A DNA stretch of 8,820 bases from TCS-49 sp964442515. Lineage in GTDB: Bacteria; Campylobacterota; Campylobacteria; Campylobacterales; Sulfurovaceae. The notes beneath the pieces were generated by a model. That model saw only the letters and a list, made by a program, of their open reading frames with translations, did no database searches and was not told the DNA's origin. Location: positions 1 to 8,820 of the forward strand of contig CAYUAC010000082.1 of NCBI GenBank assembly GCA_964442515.1, read 5' to 3'. Of the stretch, positions 1 to 6,758 are shown in pieces. A program made the position numbers and the translations under genes. Positions within the stretch are counted from its first letter, which is position 1; each line of letters begins with the position of its first letter.

Positions 1-311
1 ATATGTATGAACATTTGCAGCGTTCGGCACGCCTGAGCCTGTGGGCGGGCCAAAAGCTTGAAAGCCTGTTTAACCTGCATGATTCGCTGGCCAATGAAGC
101 TTTGAATAAAAAAATCTATCTGCTGACCATCCTGTCTGCTATCTTTTTGCCGCTGAATCTGGTCGTGGGGTTTTTTGGAATGAATACGCAGGATCTGTAT
201 CTGATTTCACGCGGGGACGGTACCGACCTGATCGCTGCGGGTCTGCTTGGTATCGTGACCCTGTCGATACTGTTGCTGCTGCTTGTGAATAAAAAAATCA
301 ACAAAGGATAA
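1..311 (+). CDS. corA: CorA-family divalent cation transporter, C-terminal part (5' end outside window)
   Basis: This is the last ~103 codons of a CorA-type inner-membrane channel for Mg2+ or a related divalent cation. The reading frame is open to the left edge, so the ATG at position 3 is probably internal and the gene is cut by the window. The visible part has the family layout: the end of the long stalk helix, a first membrane helix (about residues 40-59 counted from that ATG) ending in the signature G-M-N of FFGMNTQD, a short periplasmic loop, a second membrane helix (about 75-95) and a basic tail KKINKG facing the cytoplasm. The GMN motif is the pore-mouth selectivity signature of the family. 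A related Zn2+ or Co2+ transporter cannot be excluded without the N-terminal domain. The stop TAA is 2 bases before the next gene, so the two are probably co-transcribed. Confidence 0.85.
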   Translation, partial: MYEHLQRSARLSLWAGQKLESLFNLHDSLANEALNKKIYLLTILSAIFLPLNLVVGFFGMNTQDLYLISRGDGTDLIAAGLLGIVTLSILLLLLVNKKINKG

Positions 312-313
312 CG

Positions 314-1774
314 GTGCTAGATACCAGACGATACCTGCGGACTATGATCGATGCCACGATTAAGATTAAACCTGCCCAGTCATTTCTCAATTTTGCTTTT
401 TCGCTTGCGTTTGCGGCGTTTATCGCCTTTTTTTTCCAGTATGATCTGGGCCACAGCGGGGTATTGACCCTGTTTATCCTGATCTTTGCGGCGGGTCTGT
501 GGATTACCGAAGCGATCCCGGCTTTTGCCGTGGCGCTTTTGATCGTGGGGCTGGAGATTATTCTGCTTGGTTTTGACGGGTTTGACTTTTCTGACAGAAG
601 CCGCTGGGAAAGCTACCTGGCTCCCTGGTCCAATCCGCTGGTGTTTTTGTTTCTTGCCGGTTTTATCATGGCACTGGCGGCTTCAAAGACAAAGCTTGAT
701 ATCTGGCTTGCCAAAAAGGTGCTGTTTTTTGTGGGCGGCAAACCGCTGCATATCGCCTTTGGGATCATGGGGATCACCTTTTTGCTGTCGATGTTTATCT
801 CCAATACCGCCACGGCTGCGATGATGATTACCATCCTCTCGCCCATTTTGCTGGCGATCAAAGAGGATAACCCCTTTAAAAAAGCGATGCTGCTTGCGGT
901 GGTCATCGGGGCTAATCTGGGCGGGATGTCAACCATCATCGGTACGCCGCCAAACGCCATAGCCGTGGGGTTTTTGGGTGCTGATGCGCCTTCTTTTGTG
1001 GGCTGGATGGTGCTTGCGATGCCCCCGGCGATGATCAGCGCGGCGATATTGATGAGTATTATGGTCAAAATCTACCCTTCCGATCAAAGCTATATCAGTC
1101 TCAAAAAGCTCAAAGGCATCGAAGATGATACCGCCACGAAATTGAAAAAAAAACCAATCGGTGTGGCTGACTGGAAAAAGAAGGTCGTTATCGTCACCTT
1201 TTTGCTCACTGTCGGGTTGTGGCTGACCGGACCGCTGCATCAAATTCCTACGACGGTGGTTTCGTTTCTGCCCATTGTGGGTTTTACGCTTTTTGGCATC
1301 ATTGACGCCGATGATATCAGACAGGTGCGCTGGGACGTGATTATTTTGATCATAGGCGGTTTGAGCCTTGGTTTTGCCGTGACCCAAAACGGCGTGGATA
1401 CGTGGATAGCGGATATGGTGCCGCAAAAGGGCATTTCGGCCGTAGCCGTGATCGTAATTTTTTCTTATCTGGTTGTAGCGGTGTCTAATTTCATGAGCAA
1501 TACCGCAGCGACTAATATTATCCTGCCCATCGCCGTGGCGATCGGGGCTTCCTACAGTCCCGGCGACGGGCTTACCACGGCCGTTGCCGTGGCCCTGAGC
1601 GCCTCGTTTGCGATGACGCTGCCGGTATCTACGCCGCCAAATGCGATCGTATACTCCTCCGGCGCGCTGCATTCCAGACAGTTTCTGCTGCTGGGGCTTT
1701 TTGCGGCCGCGGTAGGGCCGCTGCTGATCTTTGGCTGGCTGTCCCTGGCGGTGCATTCAGGCTGGGTGATCTAA
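314..1774 (+). CDS. DASS/SLC13-family sodium:anion symporter
   Basis: A 486-residue polytopic inner-membrane protein of the divalent anion:Na+ symporter family, which imports dicarboxylates, sulfate or phosphate with sodium. The diagnostic two-fold repeat is visible: SNT at residues 163-165 followed by GTPPNA at 210-215, and SNT at 395-397 followed by TPPNA at 440-444. In structures of the family (such as VcINDY) these SNT and TPP pairs form the sodium and substrate carboxylate sites. The length is typical. The chosen start is GTG at 314, preceded by AAAGGA at 303-308 with a 5-base spacer. An in-frame ATG at 344 is an alternative. The gene sits 2 bases after the CorA-like gene. Its stop overlaps the stop of convergent rimK by 4 bases (1771-1774), leaving no room for a terminator. 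The substrate cannot be read from the sequence. Confidence 0.93.
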   Translation: MLDTRRYLRTMIDATIKIKPAQSFLNFAFSLAFAAFIAFFFQYDLGHSGVLTLFILIFAAGLWITEAIPAFAVALLIVGLEIILLGFDGFDFSDRSRWESYLAPWSNPLVFLFLAGFIMALAASKTKLDIWLAKKVLFFVGGKPLHIAFGIMGITFLLSMFISNTATAAMMITILSPILLAIKEDNPFKKAMLLAVVIGANLGGMSTIIGTPPNAIAVGFLGADAPSFVGWMVLAMPPAMISAAILMSIMVKIYPSDQSYISLKKLKGIEDDTATKLKKKPIGVADWKKKVVIVTFLLTVGLWLTGPLHQIPTTVVSFLPIVGFTLFGIIDADDIRQVRWDVIILIIGGLSLGFAVTQNGVDTWIADMVPQKGISAVAVIVIFSYLVVAVSNFMSNTAATNIILPIAVAIGASYSPGDGLTTAVAVALSASFAMTLPVSTPPNAIVYSSGALHSRQFLLLGLFAAAVGPLLIFGWLSLAVHSGWVI

Positions 1775-2694
1775 GCCCCGATCTTATCCCTTGGCCCCCG
1801 TTTTCTTTTCAGTTTTTCCGGATCGGTGGAGTCGTAGATATAATCCATAATCTTTGCGGCCACGTCGATTCCCGTGGCCTTTTCGATCCCTTCCAGTCCC
1901 GGAGAAGAGTTGACCTCCATAACCAAAGGTCCTCTGGAGGAGGGCAGCATATCCACCCCGCATACGTCAAGGCCCATCGCCCTTGCCGCGGCTAATGCGG
2001 TTGAGCGTTCTTTGCGCGTCAGTTTGTGTGCCACCGCGCTGCCGCCCTGGTGCAGGTTGGAGCGAAAATCGCCTTCGGCCCCCTGGCGGCGCATGGCGCC
2101 TACGACCTCTTTGCCTACGACAAAAGCCCTGATATCGGCTCCGCCGGCTTCTTCGATATACTCTTGTACCAAAAGGTTGACATTCATACCGTAAAAGGCA
2201 TCAAGAACGGATTTAGCCGCTTTGTACGTCTCAGCCAGTACGACGCCCACGCCCTGAGTGCCCTCCAGTATCTTTAGTACCAAAGGCGTTCCGCCGCCAA
2301 GCCGGATAATATCTTTGACGTCACTTTTATTGGAAGCAAAGACCGTCCTTGGCATTCCCACGCCGTGTTTGGAAAGAATCTGCAGGCTGCGCAGTTTGTC
2401 GCGGCTTCTGGCGATAGCCAGGTTGCCCGCCACCGAAAACGCTCCCAGCATTTCAAAGTGGCGCACGATCGCCGTACCGTAAAAGGTGCGGCTGGCTCCG
2501 ATACGGGGGATGATCGCATCGGGAACGTCTAAGATGACGCCTTTGTAGATAAGGGTCAGCTGATTTTTCATAATCTCAATAGTCAGATGCAGGTAATCCA
2601 GCACCTCCACTTCCCATTCCCGGCTATTAGCCGCTTCAAAAAGGCGTTTTGTGGAATAAAGGTTTTCATTTCGGGACAGAATATAAACTTTCAT
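1771..2694 (-). CDS. rimK: RimK, ribosomal protein S6--L-glutamate ligase (ATP-grasp)
   Basis: A 307-residue ATP-grasp ligase. RimK adds glutamate residues to the C-terminus of ribosomal protein S6 and can also make poly-alpha-glutamate. Similarity to the E. coli family is obvious along the whole length, which is close to the 300 residues of the E. coli protein. The N-terminal RimK domain covers about 1-94 (PRIGAS at 63-68). The ATP-grasp domain follows with the loop EGTQGVGV (144-151), Lys141, the hinge QEYI (177-180), the ADIR segment (186-189), RSN at 211-213, and metal ligands Asp248, Glu260 and Asn262 in MEVNSSPG. The start ATG overlaps the rimB stop (ATGA at 2694-2691) and has AAGGA 6 bases upstream inside rimB, pointing to translational coupling. 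Its 3' end overlaps the convergent transporter gene. No separate promoter is visible. Confidence 0.95.
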   Translation of the reverse strand: MKVYILSRNENLYSTKRLFEAANSREWEVEVLDYLHLTIEIMKNQLTLIYKGVILDVPDAIIPRIGASRTFYGTAIVRHFEMLGAFSVAGNLAIARSRDKLRSLQILSKHGVGMPRTVFASNKSDVKDIIRLGGGTPLVLKILEGTQGVGVVLAETYKAAKSVLDAFYGMNVNLLVQEYIEEAGGADIRAFVVGKEVVGAMRRQGAEGDFRSNLHQGGSAVAHKLTRKERSTALAAARAMGLDVCGVDMLPSSRGPLVMEVNSSPGLEGIEKATGIDVAAKIMDYIYDSTDPEKLKRKRGPRDKIGA

Positions 2695-3113
2695 GATTCA
2701 TCCTTGCTTACGTATTTGCGGGAAACATCGACTAAGAAACGGCCGTGGAGATATTTGCGCCCGATAAGCATCGGGTATTTCATATCCGCGCGGCCCGTGA
2801 GCGTAATAGTCGCTTTATAGCGCCTGCCAAGCATGACTACGTCGGTGCGGATACAGGGGCGCTCCTGCATCTGGCCGTTGGAACTTTTGATGCGTTTGCG
2901 TTTGTGCAGCTTAAAGCGAAAACGGTGGTTGTTATAGGAAGGATGCACGTCATCAAGCAGACGAAAATGCACGTAACCGTGCTCATCTATCTTGATATCA
3001 TCGCAGTGCAGCGAACACGAATCCGCTCCGGTATCGATCTTGGCATCAAGGTCTTGTAAATGCAAAGCCGGAATGCTGATATGCTCAAGCGAGCCGACGG
3101 TGATCTTTTCGAT
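2691..3113 (-). CDS. rimB: RimB-like retropepsin-fold (ATP-dependent zinc protease family) protein, probable ATC start
   Basis: A small protein of the family annotated as putative ATP-dependent zinc protease (RimB group), which has a single-domain retropepsin-like aspartyl protease fold. With the start proposed here it is 140 residues: the catalytic-type motif D-T-G-A is at residues 27-30 (AKIDTGAD), and the closing strand MLIGRKYL...FLVDVSRKY is near the C-terminus, as in the family. The usual start codons give only a TTG at 3065. That start would remove the first strand of the fold (ITVGSLEHISIPAL) and has no Shine-Dalgarno nearby. Upstream and in frame, ATC at 3113-3111 is preceded by AAAAAGGA (3127-3120) with a 6-base spacer, and the frame closes with TAA at 3128-3126. 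I therefore infer an ATC start. The partner gene rimK overlaps by ATGA. In Pseudomonas, RimB acts with RimK in S6 glutamylation control; the same role here is inference. Confidence 0.82.
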   Translation of the reverse strand: MEKITVGSLEHISIPALHLQDLDAKIDTGADSCSLHCDDIKIDEHGYVHFRLLDDVHPSYNNHRFRFKLHKRKRIKSSNGQMQERPCIRTDVVMLGRRYKATITLTGRADMKYPMLIGRKYLHGRFLVDVSRKYVSKDES

Positions 3114-3119
3114 AGCGTG

Positions 3120-3127
3120 TCCTTTTT
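3120..3127 (-). promoter_or_regulatory. Ribosome binding site that supports the ATC start of rimB
   Basis: On the minus strand AAAAAGGA is followed by CACGCT and then ATC GAA AAG. The spacing of 6 bases is right for ATC at 3113. It is 55 bases away from the TTG at 3065, so it cannot serve that codon directly. There is no ATG, GTG or TTG in the rimB frame between this site and 3065. Confidence 0.65.
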
Positions 3128-3131
3128 ATGC

Positions 3132-3137
3132 TATTAT
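3132..3137 (+). promoter_or_regulatory. Extended -10 box for the M42-type peptidase gene
   Basis: TGCTATTAT at 3129-3137 is an extended -10 element (TGn followed by TATTAT). Predicted transcription starts about 7 bases downstream, leaving a leader of under 20 bases with AAGAGA (3151-3156) before the ATG at 3161. It overlaps the minus-strand -10 box of rimB almost completely. Confidence 0.6.
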
Positions 3138-3138
3138 A
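3133..3138 (-). promoter_or_regulatory. -10 box for the rimB-rimK operon
   Basis: The minus strand reads TATAAT here, a perfect -10 hexamer. The predicted start lies close to 3126, so the transcript would begin almost at the Shine-Dalgarno AAAAAGGA. No convincing -35 box is seen, which is usual for sigma-70 promoters in Campylobacterota. Confidence 0.6.
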
Positions 3139-3160
3139 GTGAAAAAAACAAAGAGAAACA

Positions 3161-4201
3161 ATGCAGCAAAAAGAAGATTTTTTTGACCGTCTCAAGCAGC
3201 TTATACGCACGCCTTCGGTCGTGGGCGCCGAGCATCCTTTTTTCATGACCCTTAAGCGGGAGTTGGAAGAACTCGGGGTGGGGGTAAGTTATTACGAAGG
3301 AATGCTGGTTGCAAGCGGCAACGAACCAAACAGCGGCTTTCTCAGCGCTCACTGCGACCGCCACGGCCTGGTGTGCACCGGTCCCAACGAATTTCAGTAC
3401 GCGGCTTTTATTACCCAAAACAGAGCTGAGTTTAACGATGATTCTATCTCTGAAAACTTAGCCGATAAAATTACCGACCGCTTTGAAAACCAGCTGGTAC
3501 AGGCGTATGAACCCTGGAGCGGATACTATCTTGGACTTGGTGAAATCAAGGATTCTTTCATCTGCGAAAAAAGGGGCAACCTTGTCTTTGAGATAGCGGG
3601 ACTGGAACACTTGCAACCCCATACGCCCGTAGCGTTTATGGATAAGCTCCAGGTTGCCAATGGACTGCTCAGCGCGCAGCTGGACAATGTGCTCAGCGTG
3701 GCGGTGATTTTGCATATGTACGCGCTTGGCTATCAGGGAACGGCGTTTTTTACCGCTTCAGAGGAAGCGGGGCGAAGCTGGCGTTTCATGCTGGAGTGGT
3801 TTGTACGCTATGATCTGTCCACAGGCGACCTGCTGGTCCTTGATACCAGCCCCTACGGCGATCTTGAAGCGATGGGCAAACAAGATATCACCCTTCGCTA
3901 CGGCGACGCCCATGCCCGCTTTGATAACAAACTGCGCAAAAAGATAACGGGAATATGCAGGCAAAAAGGGGTGCGTTACAGTTACAAAGATAAATACTTA
4001 GAAGCTTTGAATAAAAAAAGAGGCACCAACCGCTCCATCGGCAGAACCGAACTTGGCAGGGTGGTGAAAAATTCCGGAGGCAGGGTCAACGGCACGACGC
4101 TGCAGATCCCGACCACCGGGTACCACACCGTCAATGAAACGGCGCGGATGCGTTCGGTTGAAGCCACATTGCAGGTGCTGCAATGCCTGTATGATCTGTA
4201 G
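3161..4201 (+). CDS. M42-type (MH clan) metallopeptidase / aminopeptidase
   Basis: A 346-residue cytosolic zinc or cobalt peptidase of the M42/M20-like MH clan, which removes N-terminal residues from peptides. All expected ligands can be placed: His64 and Asp66 in SAHCDRHG, bridging Asp175 in AQLDN, the catalytic pair Glu201-Glu202 in TASEEAG, Asp228 in LVLDTS, and His322 in GYHTVNE. The stretch between about residues 72 and 165 fits the inserted beta-domain of M42 enzymes. The first motif is HCDRHG where typical M42 members have H-M-D-E-(V/I)-G, so this is a divergent branch. No signal peptide is present. The ATG at 3161 has AAGAGA 4 bases upstream. The stop is 3 bases from the stop of convergent efp. 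Substrate preference (aminopeptidase, glutamyl or other) cannot be told. Confidence 0.85.
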   Translation: MQQKEDFFDRLKQLIRTPSVVGAEHPFFMTLKRELEELGVGVSYYEGMLVASGNEPNSGFLSAHCDRHGLVCTGPNEFQYAAFITQNRAEFNDDSISENLADKITDRFENQLVQAYEPWSGYYLGLGEIKDSFICEKRGNLVFEIAGLEHLQPHTPVAFMDKLQVANGLLSAQLDNVLSVAVILHMYALGYQGTAFFTASEEAGRSWRFMLEWFVRYDLSTGDLLVLDTSPYGDLEAMGKQDITLRYGDAHARFDNKLRKKITGICRQKGVRYSYKDKYLEALNKKRGTNRSIGRTELGRVVKNSGGRVNGTTLQIPTTGYHTVNETARMRSVEATLQVLQCLYDL

Positions 4202-4204
4202 GGG

Positions 4205-4768
4205 TTACTTGGCTTTTTCCAAGTATTTGCCCTCGGCGGTATCAACCTTGATACGGTCGCCGTTGACAAGGTGGAAAGGGATCTGTACCACCGCGCCTGT
4301 TTCTAAAGTGGCGGGTTTTTTGCCTCCCTGTGAATCACCTTTGAAATTTGGCGGGGTGTCCACGATTTCAAGTTCGACTACCGGATCGATATCAACCGTG
4401 ATCGGCTTGTCGTTGTGAAAGTTGACTTGTACGATCATGCCGTCTTTCATAAACTCTCTTTGTTCGCCGACCTGGTCATAGGTAAGGCCGATCTGATCAT
4501 AGGTTTCATTATCCATAAACTGCATCATCTCCCCGTCATCGTAGAGATACTGCATCGGACGCTGTTCCAGCTGGGGAATCTCGGCTTTATCACCTTTGTG
4601 GAAGGTTTTTTCAAGGACTTTCCCGTCCAGCAGGGATTTCATCTTGGTACGTACAAACGCCGCCCCTTTTCCGGGCTTGACATGCTGGTACCCGATGATG
4701 CGGTACGGCGTACCGTCCAGTTCGATACGCAAGCCTTTTTTGAGATCACTCATTGAATATGTCGCCAA
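4205..4768 (-). CDS. efp: Elongation factor P
   Basis: A 187-residue EF-P, the translation factor that relieves ribosome stalling at consecutive prolines. It shows the three-domain length and the N-terminal KOW-like domain, with the modification loop KPGKGAAF at residues 31-38. Lys34 at the loop tip corresponds to the lysine that EpmA/EpmB beta-lysylate in E. coli. No modification gene is visible here. The C-terminal OB domains contain the expected P-P-N-F-K-G region and end in GDRIKVDT...YLEKAK. The start is TTG at 4768: it gives MATYSMSDLKKGL, matching the family N-terminus, and has CAGGAG 7 bases upstream. The in-frame ATG at 4753 would remove conserved residues and has no better ribosome site. 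The gene is monocistronic with a strong -10 box. Confidence 0.97.
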   Translation of the reverse strand: MATYSMSDLKKGLRIELDGTPYRIIGYQHVKPGKGAAFVRTKMKSLLDGKVLEKTFHKGDKAEIPQLEQRPMQYLYDDGEMMQFMDNETYDQIGLTYDQVGEQREFMKDGMIVQVNFHNDKPITVDIDPVVELEIVDTPPNFKGDSQGGKKPATLETGAVVQIPFHLVNGDRIKVDTAEGKYLEKAK

Positions 4769-4773
4769 ATTAT

Positions 4774-4779
4774 ACTCCT
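4774..4779 (-). promoter_or_regulatory. Ribosome binding site deciding the TTG start of efp
   Basis: The minus strand carries CAGGAG followed by TATAATT and then TTG GCG ACA. The 7-base spacing fits the TTG codon at 4768 and not the ATG at 4753. Confidence 0.75.
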
Positions 4780-4789
4780 GTTTTTTTGA

Positions 4790-4795
4790 TATAAT
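4790..4795 (+). promoter_or_regulatory. Extended -10 box for the yggT-slt operon
   Basis: TGATATAAT at 4787-4795 is a perfect extended -10 element. The predicted start is near 4802, giving a short leader with AAGGA (4814-4818) 7 bases before the ATG at 4826. It lies inside the perfect palindrome TATAATTATA (4790-4799). Confidence 0.7.
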
Positions 4796-4799
4796 TATA
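4794..4799 (-). promoter_or_regulatory. -10 box for efp
   Basis: The minus strand reads TATAAT, the other half of the palindrome TATAATTATA. The predicted leader of about 18 bases carries the CAGGAG ribosome site. The two divergent promoters share two bases of their -10 hexamers, so simultaneous occupation by two polymerases looks impossible. Confidence 0.7.
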
Positions 4800-4825
4800 C
4801 CAAAACAAACGACAAGGACGCTTTT

Positions 4826-5092
4826 ATGGTAATGGCTTTGATAGATACGATTTTGATGGTGATCACGCTGTATACGTGGGTCGTGATTATTTCGGCGCTG
4901 ATAACATGGGTCAATCCCGATCCCTATAACCCGATCGTGCAGGTGCTTCGGCGCCTGACCGAACCGGTCTTTGACGGGGTGCGCCGCTTTATTCCCACCA
5001 ACGTCGGCGGTATCGATCTGGCGCCGATGATTGTCATTATCGCGCTGATTTTTCTTAAAAATCTGCTGTTTAACCTCTCAAGAGGGATGTAG
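4826..5092 (+). CDS. yggT: YggT-family membrane protein
   Basis: An 88-residue inner-membrane protein made of one YggT domain. It has a hydrophobic helix at about residues 5-27, then the conserved amphipathic part with WVNPDPYNPIVQ (28-39), LTEPVF and R-x-x-IP, the GGIDLAP segment, and a second helix to about residue 80. E. coli YggT has two such domains in tandem; single-domain versions are common elsewhere. The function is not firmly known. The family is linked to membrane or envelope processes including cell division in Gram-positives and chloroplasts (YlmG) and to osmotic tolerance. The start ATG at 4826 has AAGGA 7 bases upstream; the ATG at 4832 is possible. The stop TAG overlaps the GTG at 5092 of the next gene, so co-expression with the lytic transglycosylase is likely. 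Confidence 0.92.
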   Translation: MVMALIDTILMVITLYTWVVIISALITWVNPDPYNPIVQVLRRLTEPVFDGVRRFIPTNVGGIDLAPMIVIIALIFLKNLLFNLSRGM

Positions 5093-6702
5093 TGATGCGC
5101 GCGTTTGGTTTTTTGCTGCTGCCGCTGCTGGTTTTTGGCCAGGTTTCGCTGCAAGACCTTGGAAACATGCCCACCTCTTTGGCCAAGGATTTTTACATTT
5201 GGCAGTATCTTAAGCAAGATATCACGCCGGCCCAGGCAAAGCAGGCGTATAAACAGGCAAAAAATCAAAACCGCTACAAGATCCAACAGCAGTATTTGGC
5301 AAAAAGCGGCGATGAAAAGCTGCAGCGAAAAAAGCAGTGCCAAAAAATGGAACTTGGCAAGCTTTTGCAAGCTGAAAAGGAGTGTTTTGAAACGGGGTTT
5401 TCCGTAACCAAGCTTGAAAGCGCGCCCCACAGCGCCAAGATCAAGCTGTACAATTCACAAAAAGAGCAAAAATACAAAAACCTGGCCCATATCTTTTTAG
5501 CCGGCAATATTTTTACCGCCGCGGTTGATAATCCGGAGTACTTTTATATCCTTTTTAACGACAGTTCCAAGAGTTTCCGGCAGCGCTATATGAACCGCGA
5601 AGCTTCAAAAAAACAGGTGCAAAAACTGGCAGAGAAGGAAGTGTTTTCGCAGTCGGTTGTTTACAGTGTGCTTGATGCCAAAATGCAAAATTTCAATACG
5701 TCATTAGCGACTGCAATGGACAGCGGTGCTTTGAGCGCGGATGCCAATTTTTATCTTGGTATCAACGCCCTTCGTTTTGACAAGCCCAAAGTTGCAGACA
5801 CCTACTTTCAAAAGGCGGGGGAAAAATATTATTACCGCTTTGATAAAGACAAAGCGCTGTTTTGGCGGTATAAAAGCAGCGGCAAGGAAAAATACCTCAG
5901 ACAGTTGGCCAAAAGCAGCGATCTCAACGTTTATACCGTCTATGCCAAACAAAGTTATGACTACACTTATATCGAAGGCTTTGAACAAGAAAGCAGCGAT
6001 TATAACGTGCATGATCCCTTTGCGTGGCATCAAACCCTGAAAAAGTTGAAAGATGCCACGAAGCTGGAACTTATCGAGATGGCAAGCCGGTTTAAAACCA
6101 ATCAAACGCTTGGGCACTACGCGTTTGTGATGGAGCGCTACCATGAATACGATAAACACTATTTTGTCACGCCGTTAAAAGAGGATTTGGTCAAGATGGC
6201 TCAGGATAAGCGGCAGTTGGCGCTGCTGTATGCCCTGACCAGACAGGAAAGCCGTTTTATTCCGGCTTCGGTGTCTACCTCATTTGCCCTTGGCAAAACC
6301 CAGATTATGCCGTTTTTGATCGAGGATATCGCCAGGCAAAAGGGCGAAGATACGCAGCTGACCGATCTGTTCTATCCCCAAAAAAGCTTTGAATACGCCC
6401 TGTATCAGATGGATTTTTTACAAAAGCATCTGTACCATCCGCTGCTGGTAGCCTACGGGTATAACGGCGGCATCGGCTTTACCAAAAGGCAGGTACTGCA
6501 AGCGGGGCTGTTTGGCGGGGGCAAGTATGATCCGTGGATGAGTATGGAACTTGTCCCTTACAGCGAATCGCGAAAATACGGTAAGAAGGTCCTTGCCAAT
6601 TATCTGGTATATCTTGATATACTGGGTGAAAAGACAGAGTTGCAGGCACTGCTTGCTCCCCTGCAAAGCGGTAAAAAGATCGCGCGCTGGCAGAAAGAGT
6701 AA
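5092..6702 (+). CDS. slt: SLT-type soluble lytic murein transglycosylase
   Basis: A 536-residue periplasmic enzyme that cleaves the MurNAc-GlcNAc bond of peptidoglycan and forms 1,6-anhydro-MurNAc ends. Residues 2-17 form a signal peptide (RAFGFLLLPLLVFG). A long alpha-helical, repeat-like region follows (about 30-360), the U/L superhelix of Slt70-type enzymes. The C-terminal SLT domain (about 370-515) has catalytic Glu386 in RQESRF, then FALGKTQIMP (398-407), AYGYNGG (454-460) and the ESRKYGKKV segment (492-500). The usual G-L-M before Q is replaced by G-K-T (401-403). Two cysteines (83 and 98) could form a disulfide. The start is either GTG at 5092, overlapping the yggT stop, or ATG at 5095; AGAGGG at 5081-5086 suits both. 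The basic tail ends at KIARWQKE. Confidence 0.93.
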   Translation: MMRAFGFLLLPLLVFGQVSLQDLGNMPTSLAKDFYIWQYLKQDITPAQAKQAYKQAKNQNRYKIQQQYLAKSGDEKLQRKKQCQKMELGKLLQAEKECFETGFSVTKLESAPHSAKIKLYNSQKEQKYKNLAHIFLAGNIFTAAVDNPEYFYILFNDSSKSFRQRYMNREASKKQVQKLAEKEVFSQSVVYSVLDAKMQNFNTSLATAMDSGALSADANFYLGINALRFDKPKVADTYFQKAGEKYYYRFDKDKALFWRYKSSGKEKYLRQLAKSSDLNVYTVYAKQSYDYTYIEGFEQESSDYNVHDPFAWHQTLKKLKDATKLELIEMASRFKTNQTLGHYAFVMERYHEYDKHYFVTPLKEDLVKMAQDKRQLALLYALTRQESRFIPASVSTSFALGKTQIMPFLIEDIARQKGEDTQLTDLFYPQKSFEYALYQMDFLQKHLYHPLLVAYGYNGGIGFTKRQVLQAGLFGGGKYDPWMSMELVPYSESRKYGKKVLANYLVYLDILGEKTELQALLAPLQSGKKIARWQKE

Positions 6703-6758
6703 AGCGCGCCGGGTTCTTTAAAGCATGAGCGCTATAGGCAGAATATACTGCATCACTG

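Noticed and set aside
929..1756. A 275-codon open frame antisense to the DASS transporter, and a 151-codon one at 613-1068
   Set aside because: They lie opposite a gene with full family motifs, have no ribosome site, and their composition (Arg, His and Gln-rich low-complexity in the first) is that of a shadow frame.
3063..3065. TTG as the start codon of rimB
   Set aside because: It has no nearby Shine-Dalgarno and would delete the first strand of the fold, while an in-frame ATC with a strong ribosome site lies 16 codons upstream.
96..4019. An exact 19-base repeat GAAGCTTTGAATAAAAAAA at 96-114 and 4001-4019
   Set aside because: Both copies are coding and spell the same short peptide EALNKK in unrelated proteins. 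An A-rich 19-mer of this kind is plausible by chance, and no flanking similarity extends it.
5704..6159. A 151-codon antisense frame in slt
   Set aside because: It is a shadow of the lytic transglycosylase reading frame and shows no recognisable domain.
6703..6758. Possible terminator between slt and the 99-residue gene (AGCGC at 6703-6707 with GCGCT at 6729-6733)
   Set aside because: The stem is only 5 bases with a 21-base loop and no U-tract follows on either strand. A second weak GCAG/CTGC pairing at about 6738-6751 is no better.
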